Origin: Isochrysis galbana
Lineage: Eukaryota; Haptophyta; Isochrysidales; Isochrysidaceae
Assembly: GCA_018136815.1 (NCBI GenBank)
Contig: CM030931.1
Location: 3,522,111-3,586,110 of the forward strand
Length of the DNA: 64,000 nucleotides
Direction of reading: 5' to 3'
Made by a program: the position numbers and the translations under genes. The notes below the pieces were generated by a model. It was not told the DNA's origin and ran no database searches. It saw nothing but the letters and a program-made list of their open reading frames with translations. The stretch's first letter is position 1. Every line of letters starts with the position of its first letter. Below, in pieces: positions 1 to 10,350 of the stretch.

Positions 1-1
1 C

Positions 2-670
2 ACGGTCGCCGTCTGCCATGCCGCCGCTCTGCTAGGTGGTGAGGAGTTTTTATCTTCGACGCAAGCGCGGTTGCTCGCCACGCGCGCTGACGAGAACGCA
101 TTGGCGGCCGCTACCGATGAGGAGGAGGCGCCGTGGTGTTTGACGCATGCTGATGTCAAGCGTCGCGCGCAACCTCTTCGCCCAGCCATCTTTCCGCATT
201 GGGACTTGTTGACGCCGGGCCTATACTATGACAACGTCGCGCCTTGGCTTGGCCGCTTCGGCGCCGCGCGTTTTGTTTGGTTCGACATGGGCTGGCTGGC
301 TAGCAGTAAGGCGGTTGCAGGGTTTCTTGCTTGTCTCGGCCTGCCCGCGCACACCTACGACGACGCCGAGCTTCGTAAGCCGTCCAACACGCAGACGCTG
401 GCGACAGCCGACACGGCCGGGGCCCACAGCAGTGTGTCAGCGTCCGCACGTGCTCAGAACGTTGCCGCCTTCCGGCTCCTTGATGCCTTCTACCCGCGCT
501 CCAACCAGCTCATCTATGAGATGACTGGTATTGGTGGGGATTGGCCGCGAACCGCTCCCGGCTCTAGCGCCGAGCCCGGTGCCTCGCCTGCTCACCTCGC
601 TCGCCTTTACCGCACTGCTTGCCGGCGGTGCGAGCTCAACGAAACAACAAGCATGACGCACCGCTGCTGA
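2..670 (+). CDS. Sulfotransferase-like protein, C-terminal part (5' end outside window)
   Basis: The reading frame is open from the window edge to a TGA at 668-670, so the N-terminus and the PAPS-binding 5' part lie upstream. About 222 residues are visible. A stretch around 180-370 reads as the usual late sulfotransferase segment: a Tyr-rich GLYYDN..WL helix, a strand ending in FVWFDMGWLASS where these enzymes have the '...lvl..E.l' strand, and then FLACLGLP. It is followed by a low-complexity Ser/Ala/Thr insert and the C-terminal FYPRSNQLIYEMTG motif, typical of secreted carbohydrate sulfotransferases. By family, such enzymes transfer sulfate from PAPS to glycans in the Golgi. The substrate cannot be told. 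Neither the PAPS-binding motifs nor a signal anchor is in view, so the call rests on the C-terminal pattern only. Confidence 0.55.
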   Translation, partial: TVAVCHAAALLGGEEFLSSTQARLLATRADENALAAATDEEEAPWCLTHADVKRRAQPLRPAIFPHWDLLTPGLYYDNVAPWLGRFGAARFVWFDMGWLASSKAVAGFLACLGLPAHTYDDAELRKPSNTQTLATADTAGAHSSVSASARAQNVAAFRLLDAFYPRSNQLIYEMTGIGGDWPRTAPGSSAEPGASPAHLARLYRTACRRCELNETTSMTHRC

Positions 671-1481
671 GGCTTGGCAGGTGGAACGCCTTGAGGCCGA
701 ACGGATGGCGCGCGCTTGTACCATTGCTAATCAGGGATTGTCCAGATAGGCATGTGACCCTCTTTACCCGGTCTCTCGAGAAGTGGCAGGTGGCCGGTAC
801 ATGACGGTGTAGTGTGCCACGCTGAGCTTACGGTGGTCCGACGTGAGGAAGCGGAAGGAGGTGTAAGCCTGTCGCGTTCTTGTTGCAATACGCACATCCG
901 GAGGCAGAGCCGTGACGATGAAATCTAGTCCACTTGAACTTGAACCTGTGGTGTACGCTCCAAGAGGGTCGACTTGCGACGTGAGATGGTCTGGACGTGC
1001 CCGCCCGTGGCACCGGTTTTCAATGTTGCATACCGCCCTTCGCCTCTCTCCATCCCGCGTGTATCCTTTATTCCTGATTCTACTCATTTAATCTTGTTGA
1101 GTGTTTGCTTGCACTTGCATCAACGATTGCGATCGTGTGGGTTGGAGCACTGCTGCTCAACTTGGATTTGGAGCCATTCTGCGACCGGCGATTCTACCTC
1201 TACGGTTGTGTGACATGTGTTAGGCATTCCTCTCCACCCAACAGTCAAACATCACTAGATATAGGTTGACAGTGCATACCAAGTACTACTATTATAGTAA
1301 AATGTACAATATTCTGATCAGCTACTCTTCGTTTGCTTGCTAAAAACCTTATGATATTCTTACCCCAGGAGACTGAGAGTGCGACCTCAGGTTCCGTTTT
1401 TTCTCCGCACGACGCACGACTCAACACTACCGTGGCTTTCGGCGAATCACTCTACACTCTGAGAGAAGGGGATACCATACT
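671..1481. other. Intergenic, no gene recognised
   Basis: Mixed-composition DNA between the sulfotransferase-like gene and the LINE scrap. Only short unsupported open frames are present. No tRNA, simple repeat or recognisable protein motif was found. Confidence 0.4.
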
Positions 1482-1601
1482 ACTGTTCACTATTCAAAAA
1501 AGGAGACACTGGGGACCCGAGGAACTATAGACTATAGACCCATCACGCTACTTCAAAGCGACTACAAAATACTAGCTAAAATTCTAACTAACAGACTCTA
1601 A
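1482..1601 (+). mobile_element. Non-LTR retrotransposon (LINE) reverse transcriptase remnant
   Basis: In the frame starting at 1482 the translation contains YRPITLLQSDYKILAKIL followed by a TNRL-like end and a stop at 1599-1601. This is the conserved early reverse-transcriptase block of L1/CR1-type LINEs, where N-Y-R-P-I-(T/S)-L-L, then YKI and AKIL.NRL are diagnostic. Just upstream the frame has a KKETLGTRG-like run matching the usual KKGD..d..N lead-in. Frames before and after are broken, so this is a short dead fragment. A second LINE scrap lies at 37168-37235. Confidence 0.75.
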
Positions 1602-2356
1602 AAGGTAATAGGTAATAGGTAATGCATTGTCTATCTATTATCTCGAAGGATGAAGATCAACTGTCAACTGGGCTTCGTGCACCGTTGCTTTTCCGCATCG
1701 GCAGAGGAGGCAAGAGGCAAGTGGTATTGGTATTGACACAACTGGAATTCTTGGAGGTGATCACGGTCAACTAGTGAATGTTTTTGATTGATGAGGAGCT
1801 TCAGCTGTGACGAGCGAGAATTCGACGTGCCAGTCACGCGTGGGCGTGGGCGATGACGCGTGGGCGATGACAGTGCTTGTCGTTGCTTGTTGCTTGTTGC
1901 TTGCTTGTTGTTGTTGTTGGGCCCGTTGGAATGCGTAAGACCCAGCATCCGCTCCCTTGTTTGAGGTGATTCGGGGATTCGAACAGCCCATTTGAGTTTA
2001 AATGTTGTTCGGTCTCTATGTTCGGTCCAACCTTGTGTTGGTGTTGTGTGAAGAAATCCGGCGGAGCAGAACGTGCGCTCCGTCGCTCCGTCGCGCGCTA
2101 AAGAGGAAGAGGGACGAAACCCTCTCGGCGGGGGTACCATGTTCGGCCCAACCTATATAGGGCCCAGTGACTGTGAGAAGAGCAACATAGATCAGAGTTA
2201 CCATTTAGGGCTAGCTCGCATGACAAGCCAATGACGTAACTTCGCTACCGATGACGTCACCCCTCGGACTAGAAAACTCCATCCTACAAAACAACTGCGG
2301 TCACACACTAACACTAAACACCTTCCTTTGCTTCCTCCCCGCTGGCGCCCACGGCA
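1602..2356. other. Intergenic, no gene recognised
   Basis: Contains a short GTTGCTTGTT-type simple repeat near 1880-1920 and a tRNA B-box-like string on the minus strand near 1970-1985 that lacks a matching A box. The last 100 bases are the probable promoter/5' UTR of the gene at 2357. Confidence 0.35.
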
Positions 2357-3538
2357 ATGCTGCTCTGCGTTGCGACAGCGCTCTCGGCGCTGCTGCCGCC
2401 CTCCACCGCTCAGGGCGGCTCACGTGCGGCGGTGCGCTGCCAGCTGTCGGACGAAGCGATCGCGGCTAAGCTACAACGCATGCAGCGGCAGCGGCCGCAG
2501 CTACGCGGCAGGCGAGCCGCTAGCGCTGGCAGCGGCGGCCAAGCTGCGGAAGCCGCTTCGGCCAGAGTGCTGCCGGGCAGCGAGAGCGCAGAGGTGGCGG
2601 TATGGGAGGTGCCCGAGCGCCTGCGTATGCCTGGTTCCGAGCGTGTCCATGTGCATGGGCGCCATTATAGTCTGGATGAGCTGTTCCCGCACACGGGGCT
2701 CGCCGAGGCGTGGGACATGCAGCTGGAGCTCCGCACGGCACTTCGTCGGGCATTGCGCACCGACCTGTTCGTCCCGTTTCTACCGAAGGAGTGGGACGCT
2801 CGTCGGATAGCGTGTGCAACGGGACTAGGTGCCGCGTGCATGGTGTCCTGGCGGGCGGCCGTCGAGCGTGAATGCGACGCCTTCACGGCTGCATTCAACG
2901 AGCATGGTGTGCGACTCACAGGCCGTGACTTTATTCTTGGGATGGGTAGCTTGTGTGGCCCGGAGGCCGCGGGCTCACTCATCGATATTGTGCCGATAGG
3001 TCGACGTGTCGTGCACTCATGGCACCAGGTGCGCTGCTGTTAATAGGCACTACCCTGCTGGTGTACTTGTGTGGTGGCTTGCTCATCATGATGTTAGCCC
3101 TATGCTCCGTAGGACTCTGGCCTTCCAAACCGTGCCACAGTCCTCCTCGGCTTTCCGCCTTGCAATGGCTACAGGGGTGGCGGCGTGTTCTCGTCGAGTG
3201 TAAAGCTTTCACACCCCCTCATCCCGACGCACGGCAGCGAGCATGGCGCAGTCCTAGAGTTTGAGAGGTGAGTGCGGCTAGCGTTGCGACATAAGGACCA
3301 TTCTAGACACGTGGGAGCCTAGCCTACCCCTCTTTGGTCAGCGCTCAGCTCCCGTCTCGCAACTGCCGCCCCAACATTCCTCTGCAGGTACGACCCTCCC
3401 GAACAGCCGCCAGATGAATCATACGTTCTACGTCCAATTTACGAACGCGGCCGAGAGATTTGGGTTTATGACGACACCATTCACCTCCACTCAACGCCCG
3501 ACCAACAAAGTCGTGAGTCGCTCTGGCGGTTCATGTAA
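2357..3538 (+). CDS. Phytanoyl-CoA dioxygenase-like Fe(II)/2-oxoglutarate oxygenase, secreted or plastid-targeted
   Basis: I join three exons: 2357-3028, 3113-3267 and 3388-3538 (325 aa). Both introns are GT-AG (84 and 120 nt). Exon 1 starts with a hydrophobic signal-like segment (MLLCVATALSALLPPSTAQG). The joined frame across the first intron reads HSWHQ|DSGLPNRATVLLGFPP, giving the H-x-D iron ligands exactly at the splice junction, followed by GVFSSSVKLSHP. Exon 3 carries VYDDTIHLHS, with the distal His ligand, and RESLWRFM with the 2-oxoglutarate-binding Arg. This ligand pattern and the 'DD..HLHSAPD...R..LWRFM' ending belong to algal PhyH-like proteins. The substrate is unknown, and a role in phytanoyl-CoA oxidation should not be assumed. 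The splice model is my inference, but frame, sites and motifs agree. Confidence 0.72.
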
Positions 3539-4850
3539 GAGACGGCGGCTTCAAACGTGTCGACTCGCGCCTACTGCTATGAGCTTTCATCGGCTCTCAC
3601 TGGCACCTTCTGCCGCATTTCGTCACCGAACGTGCATCGGATGCGGGCTGAGCGCTTATGAGGAGCTCCGTTTTGCGCATGTTGCTCTCTCAATTGTGTC
3701 CCGTGCTATTTCTCTCCCGCTTCGTCTGCCGATCGCCAGTCATTTGGTACAGAGTGACTCCCATCATGCACACGGTAGAGGCTGCTGGTAAGCGATTTTG
3801 AAGAGGTAGGTGTTGCCTTTCTCTCACTGGCCTCTTATTGTGCGCCTTGCGATATTCCATTGCGAATCTTGTCGTCGCCCACTCGAAGCCTCACGGTTTG
3901 GTGAACGTGATGAGCTGTTGCTCCTTGACAACACACGAGTCATCTTGGGCGAGCCAGCCCTTTCTTGCTCGACGGCCATATCGTAGCATCGTAGCTCGAG
4001 CGTTCTGGTTTTGCAAGTCGAGCGAACTGGGGTCGTCCGAGCTGGTGAGGTCGCATTCCGTCGAAAGAGGACCATGTGAATTTTTTCCCTACATTGTGTG
4101 TTTTACAATACGAGATTATCGATTAGTTTTATAATTATAATACCTTAAATGCGCTTTTACAGCGGGCCTAGGTGGAGTCGGAGTCGGGTTTGATTTAACG
4201 GTAAAGTAACTTTTAAAGTTATAACTTAAGTTAAAGTTAAGGTACGAATTTCGAATTCGAATTATCTAATTCTACATTAAATACTCTGTTGTAAATTACG
4301 AGTTTTACAGCGATGACGGATTGGACGTCGCCACACATCCAACTGGCGACGAAGAGGAAGAGGAGGAAGGGTTTGCGGCGGGAGGCGCGGCTTGGCCCGC
4401 GCCCCGCGCCCGCCCACTCCACTTTTGACTTTTGTCTCCGCAAGAAATAAGAATAAATAAGACCCCCCACCCAACCCCCCCCCCCCCCCGCCCCAAAGAA
4501 ACCTCAAATAAGAAACCCCCGGGCGGAGCTTGGTGGGGGCAAGAAAGCTGTAGAAGCTTTGGAGTCCTGTTTTCTTAATGGTGCACCCATACTGTATTCA
4601 AATCAAAATGATTTCGAAATTACAAATTAGAAATCTGGGGGCGAAGGATGGTTTTTATTTTTCTGAAGGGTGGTTTTTATTTTTCTCTCCCGCCGGCGGT
4701 CCTCTCTCCTTTCTGGGCTGGCGCGGCGGCGTCCTCTCTCTCTCTCGCTTTCGCTCCCCCCCCCCCCCCCCCCCCCCCACCACCACCACCACCACCACCA
4801 CTCGTTCTACCCTTCCGCTCTCCAGCTCTCACTTCCCTCTTCTCCACGTG
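3539..4850 (+). other. Intergenic with a possible zinc-binding coding exon near 3822-3995
   Basis: The frame through 3822-3995 reads LAIFHCESCRRPLEASRFGERDE and on to ...VILGEP before a stop. The FHC..CRRPL pattern resembles the first CxxC of Mis18/Yippee-type zinc folds, but no second CxxC could be joined to it convincingly. An upstream frame at about 3581-3790 contains a separate CIGCG. From 4080 to 4320 the DNA is AT-rich with small palindromes around TTCGAATTCGAA. From 4470 to 4850 there are poly-C, CAC-repeat and CT tracts that form the 5' region of the next gene. Confidence 0.3.
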
Positions 4851-6999
4851 ATGGGCGCGGCTGAAACTCCCCTACCTCCCCCAGCCCACGACTCTGTCTC
4901 TTTGCTCTACTCTCTCATACGGATGATCTTCCGCGCCTCTGGCTTCGTATTCTACGCGACGACGGAGTGCCACGGATTGGAATACTTCCCACCGAAGGGC
5001 GCGCCTACTCTCCTCTGCTTCAACCACGGCAACGGCCTTGCTGACGCGCTCTGCCTCATAAAGGCCACCCCGCGGATGGTGCGCTTTTGCGCTAAGGACA
5101 CGCTGTGGCAGGTGCCAATCATGAAGTACTTTATCCGAAACTCGGGTGCTGTTCCCATCTACAGGCAAAGAGAGCATGGTGATCAGGTGCGAGAAGACAA
5201 GTACTGCCACCGCTTGCTGCCAGTTGCAACCACCTAGCGTGAGGCCTCTGACGCTCTAGGCTCTTAGCTACTCAACTACGCACCTATTCGCGGTGACCGG
5301 ATGCAGGCGAAGGATATGAATCTAGACGTATTCCGAACAGTCATAGGCACGCTGCGGGCAGGCGGCTGCCTTGGCTTCGCGCCGGAAGGCGTCTCTCGCT
5401 TCCTTCCATATATGGAGCAGCCATTTAAGACGGGAGTTGCTCGGATTGCACTCGATGCAGTGCGCCAAGCGACCGAGGAGGGCGACTTGGCCTTCACCGT
5501 GAATGTAGTGACATGCGGACTGATCTTCACCCACCGCGAAAAGTTCCGCTCCGACCTGTGTATGCGATATTCCTCGCCTATTCTCGTAAATGAAGAATTC
5601 CGAAAGCAATTCGGAGACGACCGTGAGGCAGCACGGGTGCTGACACAAAAGGTGTGGGGACGCTTGGTCTGGACCAACACTGTGTGCTCACTCGCCGTTG
5701 AGGCCCGCCTGGGCTGCTAGGCGCATGACACTAACTGTCGATCTTCCCGCCTTGCATAAAACAGATCTCCGACCGTCTAGAAGCTGACACCATCAATGCG
5801 CCTGATTGGGAAACTATTCGCTTGGGCATTACAGCTGCCAGGCTTCACCACCCTGTAGGCTCTGACCTCTCCCTTGGACAATACCTTACCCTGCTGCGCG
5901 GATGGGTGGAAGTCTTGAAGCTGAGCACAGCGGCAAGCGAGGACAAGTCGCAGGCGAGCGTTGACGCCATGAAGAGCGATCGGCTGAGGGTGCGCTCTCA
6001 CGTTCAACCCATGCATGCAAGTATTGGAGATGGCTCGCCACGTCGCTAGCGATCGAGAACCTAAACTCCTGTGCCATGTGTCTTGGCGTGTGTGGCTCTG
6101 CGATTGCTCGGTGCTAGGCGTCATGGGCGGCGTGATGGATTCACAAGCGAATGTGTATACTATTTCCGAATGCTGCATGTTCCAGGAGGCTTTGCAACCG
6201 AGGCCCCATGCCTCTCCTTCATTTGGTTGTCGTAATGACTAACCCCAATCCTCTGCTCTTAATATCATCGGCGCGACAGGTCAAACTCGGCGAGTACCAA
6301 GATCTGCTTGACGCGAAGGGGATCAAAGACGAACGCGTGCGTCGCGCGGCCGCGGTGGGCCAAGCGCTGCCGTGGTACTGGTGCGTGTGGGGAATGTTTC
6401 AGCGCGCAGTGCTTTGCGTCGGGCTCTTTGCCGTGGCTGCGCCGGGTCTCCTTGCGTGGATGCCTATCTGGGTATATGTAAAGCGACGGGAAAGGATGCT
6501 TATGTCGCGCGGGCCGCGCTGGAATGACTCCGTGGCCGAGACCAAAATGATGCTTTGTGGGGTTGTCTGCATCGCCTTCATTGTCTTCTGCATCTCCTAT
6601 GCTGCCTGCTCGTGGTCACCAACGCCCCTCTTGTTCATTGCGTACTTGTATGCCACAATGCGATTCTACGAGGAGGCAGTCGCCGATGCACGCTCGTTCC
6701 ATTCTCTCTACAAGCTTCTTTTCCTGCGCTCCAGCACCATGGCGACGATGGTAAAGTTGCGTACTGAGGCCACCGCTGCTTTACGCTCTGCGCTCCCGCT
6801 GCTTCCCGACGGCGTGTCCTCCGAGATCGATCTCGACAAGGCCGAGGCGCTGCCGCGCTTCTCATGGTCCCGAGCGCTCGAGTTTTACTTTCCTTGGTGG
6901 CTTTCCCGTCTGCTGATCCTCTTTCATCGCCGGCGCAAGAAGGACTGGAATGAGGTGTTGCGGCTCAAAGACCACAACACGATGGACTACGTGCAGTAG
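4851..6999 (+). CDS. Gpt2/Sct1-type glycerol-3-phosphate / DHAP O-acyltransferase
   Basis: Four exons join in frame: 4851-5186, 5307-5651, 5765-5989 and 6280-6999, giving 541 aa with GT-AG introns. Family: membrane acyltransferases that put the first acyl chain on glycerol-3-phosphate (or DHAP) in the ER. Seen: FNHGNGLADAL, the H-x5-D variant of the acyltransferase motif found in fungal Gpt2/Sct1 (PHANQFVD); GAVPIYRQ (block II); FAPEGVSR (block III, substrate binding); then SDRLEADTINAPDWET across the exon 2/3 junction, a signature of this subfamily. Exon 4 has two long hydrophobic segments (about 6400-6480 and 6550-6660), fitting the C-terminal membrane helices, and ends in a basic tail. The start is the ATG at 4851 just before the first conserved segment; upstream in-frame ATGs lie in a poly-C leader and are less likely. 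This is the committed step of storage and membrane glycerolipid synthesis. Confidence 0.88.
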
Positions 7000-7309
7000 C
7001 CACACGCCATGTCTCGACCGCAGCTCAGGAGTTTTGCCGTCACGATGCTAGTTGCAGGTACCGTAGACGTAATCAACTAAATGACAGCATCTCCTGGGCA
7101 TGACTGAGCTAATGTACGCGAACCTCAATCCCGAGTATGTACGTGCCTTATCTAGGGTACCTTCTTCAGAGTTGCATATGTCAGCAAGCAGTCGTTCTTT
7201 TTTGTTCGTTTTTTAGGGCGGCTTTTGGCGCTGAAGTGCGATGGCGCTCATCTTGTGAGAACGACCTTGTCAACCTCACCAGCAATTAAGTTTTTTACTT
7301 GATTCACAA
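7000..7309. other. 3' flank of the acyltransferase gene, nothing further seen
   Basis: Mixed-composition spacer; the last part contains tandem AACTAAG/AAGTTAACT-like words that lead into the next repeat. No gene or RNA was recognised. Confidence 0.35.
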
Positions 7310-8620
7310 CTAAGAACTAAGTTAACTCACTAAGTTCATACTTAATTCACCCATACGGGGGGGCACAAGCAAGGAACCCCTTTCTCTCCACCCATCCTCT
7401 GCTGCAGGGAGGACTCCCCCCCCCCTTGTCAGGCCCTTATGGAATGCCAGGGGCAGAATGCCCTGCTGCTACGCCCATAATCCTCCCCATGGAGCGCGCG
7501 CCGCCTCCCTCCCTCGCTGCCGCGGCCCTCGCCGCGATGGACGAAGCAATGCAGGACACGCCGCTGTCGCCGAAGCGACCGCGCCAGGATGACCCCCCCA
7601 GCCAGGTGGGCATGGGAGCTAGCGGGCCTCGCCCGCGCATCACCGAGAACAGCGAGTCCACACAGCACACCCACATCACAGTGCTCCCACGGCCGCACAC
7701 CAGCCACACCACACCAGAGGGACGCTCCACTAGGGAAGGCCTCCGGGCCGGGACCCTACACAGCCGCGGTACCGCCCTCGTGCTCCGGCACGAGGGGCTG
7801 GCCCGGCACCATCTCAGACAGGACCACCATGGGGGAATGTCGCATCAAACGGATAAAGGTACCCAGCTTTCTAGGACCAGTCCGCCGAGACCAGGATCTC
7901 CCATGGGCCCGCTGAGCTCTTCGCTAAGAATTCCGGCTCAAGGTCCACGCCCTCGAGCTTGTTGAGATGCGCTACAATGGCGCTGAGGGCCTCCTCGTCT
8001 TTGATTTTGATGCCCAGGTCCGTAGAGGTGAAGGTCATGATGATTTGCGTTGGTACTCTTGGTCTTCTTCTTGTTCCTCCCCTCCTTGGGGGGTTGCCTG
8101 CGTGTGCCCGTGGGGTGGGGGTCTCTTGGTCAGTCTTTTGAGCGCTTGGTGAGTCGTCGTGCCTGGGATGGGGCCCCTGTCGGCTCCCTCCGTTTCGTGG
8201 GTTGGCAAGGCACACCATCCTTGGTGCCTCCTTGTTGTCGTATGTGGGTGTGGTGCTGGTTGTGGAGGGTGCGGCCGCTGTCGCGGCTTTTGTGTCTCCT
8301 TGAGGGCGCGTGGGATGTGCGTGGCTTGATCGGTGTAGTCCTGTGCTGTCACTTGGGTTTCAGCTGACCCCAGTGTGGGCCTCATTGGTTTGTGTTGTTG
8401 AGTCCTGCCTGCAGCTGATGCTGCAGGGCTCAGCCTCTGATGTGTTGGTGGTCTTGCCGACCGGCCGGGTCTGCGCCTCGTGCTTGCGCACGAGGTCAGT
8501 GCCGCGGCGTTGTAGGGGCCCAGCCCGGAGGCTTTCCCTATGGGAGGATGGGCCCTGAGGCTCTTCTTGTCCTTGTTCCCTGATGCTGATGGGGTGGCTG
8601 GGTGCTGGTGGATGTGGTGA
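7310..8620. repeat. Dispersed repeat family, two copies meeting in opposite orientation
   Basis: The forward part (7310-about 7860) starts with a CACTAAGTT..ATACTT..CCCATA..GGGGGGCAC block that recurs at 44135-44300, and continues into a frame starting MERAPPPSLA that recurs as MERATLPSS at 9637-9840 (minus) and 19491-19600 (plus). The reverse part (about 8390-8570) matches 19700-19910 when complemented (CCCATAGGGAAAGCCTC..GGGCTGGG.CCCTAC). The copies differ by many substitutions, so this is an old, multi-copy element. It may be the 5' part of a retroelement, as the Pro/Ser-rich frame is at its start, but no RT or transposase domain is present here. Confidence 0.55.
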
Positions 8621-9655
8621 GAGGATGCAACCTCAGGTTTGGTTGTTTTTTTACAATTGCCCCGTGAAATGTATATTGAAATTAGAACTCACCCCCCCCC
8701 CCGCCGGTACTACGAGAGGCGGAGGAGGGACCCCCCTGCCGTTCGAAAATTTCATTTAGTTTTAATCCCATTTACCACCAAGAAAGGAAAAAATAGTTTC
8801 GTTACACGTCTTTAGACTAGTAAATTTGGCGACAAAATCTAATAATCTAACAACTCCGGAGTATCGTGTATTTTACTTTCTCCTTTCTTTACCCACCATG
8901 GTCTTTCTATGTCAAGAAGCAAAACGACCCTATTCTCGTCAGTATCGTTCACGCCAATATGCTCTTTGCTGTCATCGAACACAATCCACTCTCCCTTTGT
9001 AATCTGGCGAAATTCATCCTCGACTGCAACTTCTACCTTTCGTGTCAGGATCTGGAACAACAATGCCCATATGCTAATCCGCTCCATCCGCGATGTTTGT
9101 TTAGTTTAGTTCTAGGACCGAGTTTGCTAAAGATCGCAGTTCGAAGTCCGCCTGGAATGGGTCTGATTAATTCATTTGTCTTTGGAAATGTTGTCGAGTA
9201 CTCGGCGTTCCAAACTACAAAGCCATAGAGTGGAACTACCTTCCAATCATGACCCCTTTCTTTTGTGTAAAGATATTCTTATTCTTCTGGCCAATCATAA
9301 ATATTGTACTCACTGCCAAGAAACAAGAAACTCTCTTTCAATGAATTCAAAGTTATGAGCGAGCATCTGAAGATGCGGAAAGACTTTGTAGGGGTTCGGG
9401 TAAAACCTCTGACGACATCCAAAGTAATGCTTCACGCAATGCTTCCCGCCTAGAAATAGCGTAGATAATATCACGATGATAAACACAAAAATGACTTCTT
9501 TATTGTTTGAAATCAACCCGCGCGGCATTGGACCCATATGCCTTTGCATCTAGGAACACATTTTTGGGGGTGCTGAAGGTTAGAATTGTATAAGGTGTAG
9601 AAAAAGGCAATGTGGGGGGCTAAAAAAAAAAGAACCTCAAGTTGCATCCTCTTGT
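8621..9655. mobile_element. AT-rich element with terminal inverted repeats, carrying a hydroxylase pseudogene
   Basis: The left end reads GAGGATGCAACCTCAGGTT (8621-8639). The right end, complemented, reads CAAGAGGATGCAACTTGAGG (from 9655 down). Both are followed inward by a T-rich run and then a CAAT(T/G)GCC-like word, so the two ends form an imperfect terminal inverted repeat of about 45 bp. The 1.03-kb body is much richer in A/T than the flanks and holds the beta-hydroxylase pseudogene. The same ends occur almost back to back at 22061-22111 and 42237-42298, and the right end alone with its 35-bp subterminal block at 54913-54990. No transposase is seen, so any movement was non-autonomous. 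Confidence 0.55.
8839..9549 (-). pseudogene. Aspartyl/asparaginyl beta-hydroxylase-like pseudogene, virus-like
   Basis: On the minus strand three frames carry successive parts of one Asp/Asn beta-hydroxylase fold. They are: an N-terminal hydrophobic anchor (FVFIIVILSTLFLGG) plus about 40 residues (9549-9310); a middle part with PLYGF, a TFPKT..LI block and KLGPRTKLNKHRGW (about 9330-9090); and a C-terminal part with IVFDDSKEHIGVN and VVLLLDIERPW, ending at 8839. HRG..G and FDDS..H hold the iron and 2-oxoglutarate residues of the family (PF05118). At least two frameshifts and one internal stop break it, so it is dead. Homologues of this short, membrane-anchored type are common in giant viruses of algae. 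The low GC content against a GC-rich host supports import, but viral origin is inference. Confidence 0.75.
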
Positions 9656-9900
9656 GTTGTGTGGAGGTCGATTCTGTGTTGTGCGTGACTCTGTGCTCGT
9701 GGCGAGGTGCGGCTCGCGGCCACCTGGGTGGGCGAGAGCTCTGGGAGAGGACGGTGCGGTTGCATGACGTCGGCCATCACTTGGTCAGCCGGCGCGGTGG
9801 GGTGGGCGAAAAGAGAGGAGGGGAGCGTGGCGCGCTCCATGACCCTATCGTTATAACGATAGTTGTTGACCCCTACTTATAAAAGTAGGTTGACAAGTTC
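9656..9900 (-). repeat. Reverse copy of the MERATLPSS dispersed repeat
   Basis: The minus strand from about 9840 to 9640 begins with a MERATLPSSLFAHPTAPADQV-like frame, closely matching 19491 onward. Directly beside its start are two perfect small palindromes, CTATCGTTATAACGATAG (9844-9861) and CTACTTATAAAAGTAG, which may be the true edge of the repeat. Confidence 0.5.
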
Positions 9901-10089
9901 AGGAGAGATAGCGGCATGGGGGGGACGGGGGGGGCGGCGGGGGGGCGGGGGGCGCTTCGTAATTTAGTTTCTGGGCGCCGCTTGCGCGGGGAGTCTCATT
10001 AAGGCCGGCCCTCCCGCCGAGCCCCAATTCCCCTCGTGCTCAGCCCCTACGTGAGCCCTGGTTTGGCGCACCTCATGCCCCCATTTAAT

Positions 10090-10265
10090 AAAAAAAATCT
10101 TAACAAACTAGCCGCTACTTGCACGGCGCAAGGCAGATTGCTGGTGTTGCTCCTAACTGCCCTCCCCCACCTACCACTGCCCGCTTTCCCCTTCCCCGTT
10201 TCCTTCTCTCGAAGACTGGGGGAGGGGAGGCCGCGCGCGCTGCTTCGACCAGGGACATGCCCCCA
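10090..10265. repeat. Dispersed about 170-bp repeat, partner at 58060-58250
   Basis: Both copies run from a CTAG/TTACCGCT.CTTGCACGGC word through GGCAGA.TGCT.GTG.T, a C-rich middle, and end in GC(G)CGCTGCTTC(G/A)ACCAGGG. The copies are diverged, and no coding content was recognised. Confidence 0.5.
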
Positions 10266-10350
10266 TTGAATATGTTCTACATCCATATTGCGCCACCATC
10301 AGCATCACACACAAGCACAGCCACTTAGCCACTCCCACCACTACCACACT

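Noticed and set aside
1970-1990. Possible tRNA on the minus strand (GTTCGAATCC)
   Set aside because: No A box or cloverleaf at the right distance upstream.
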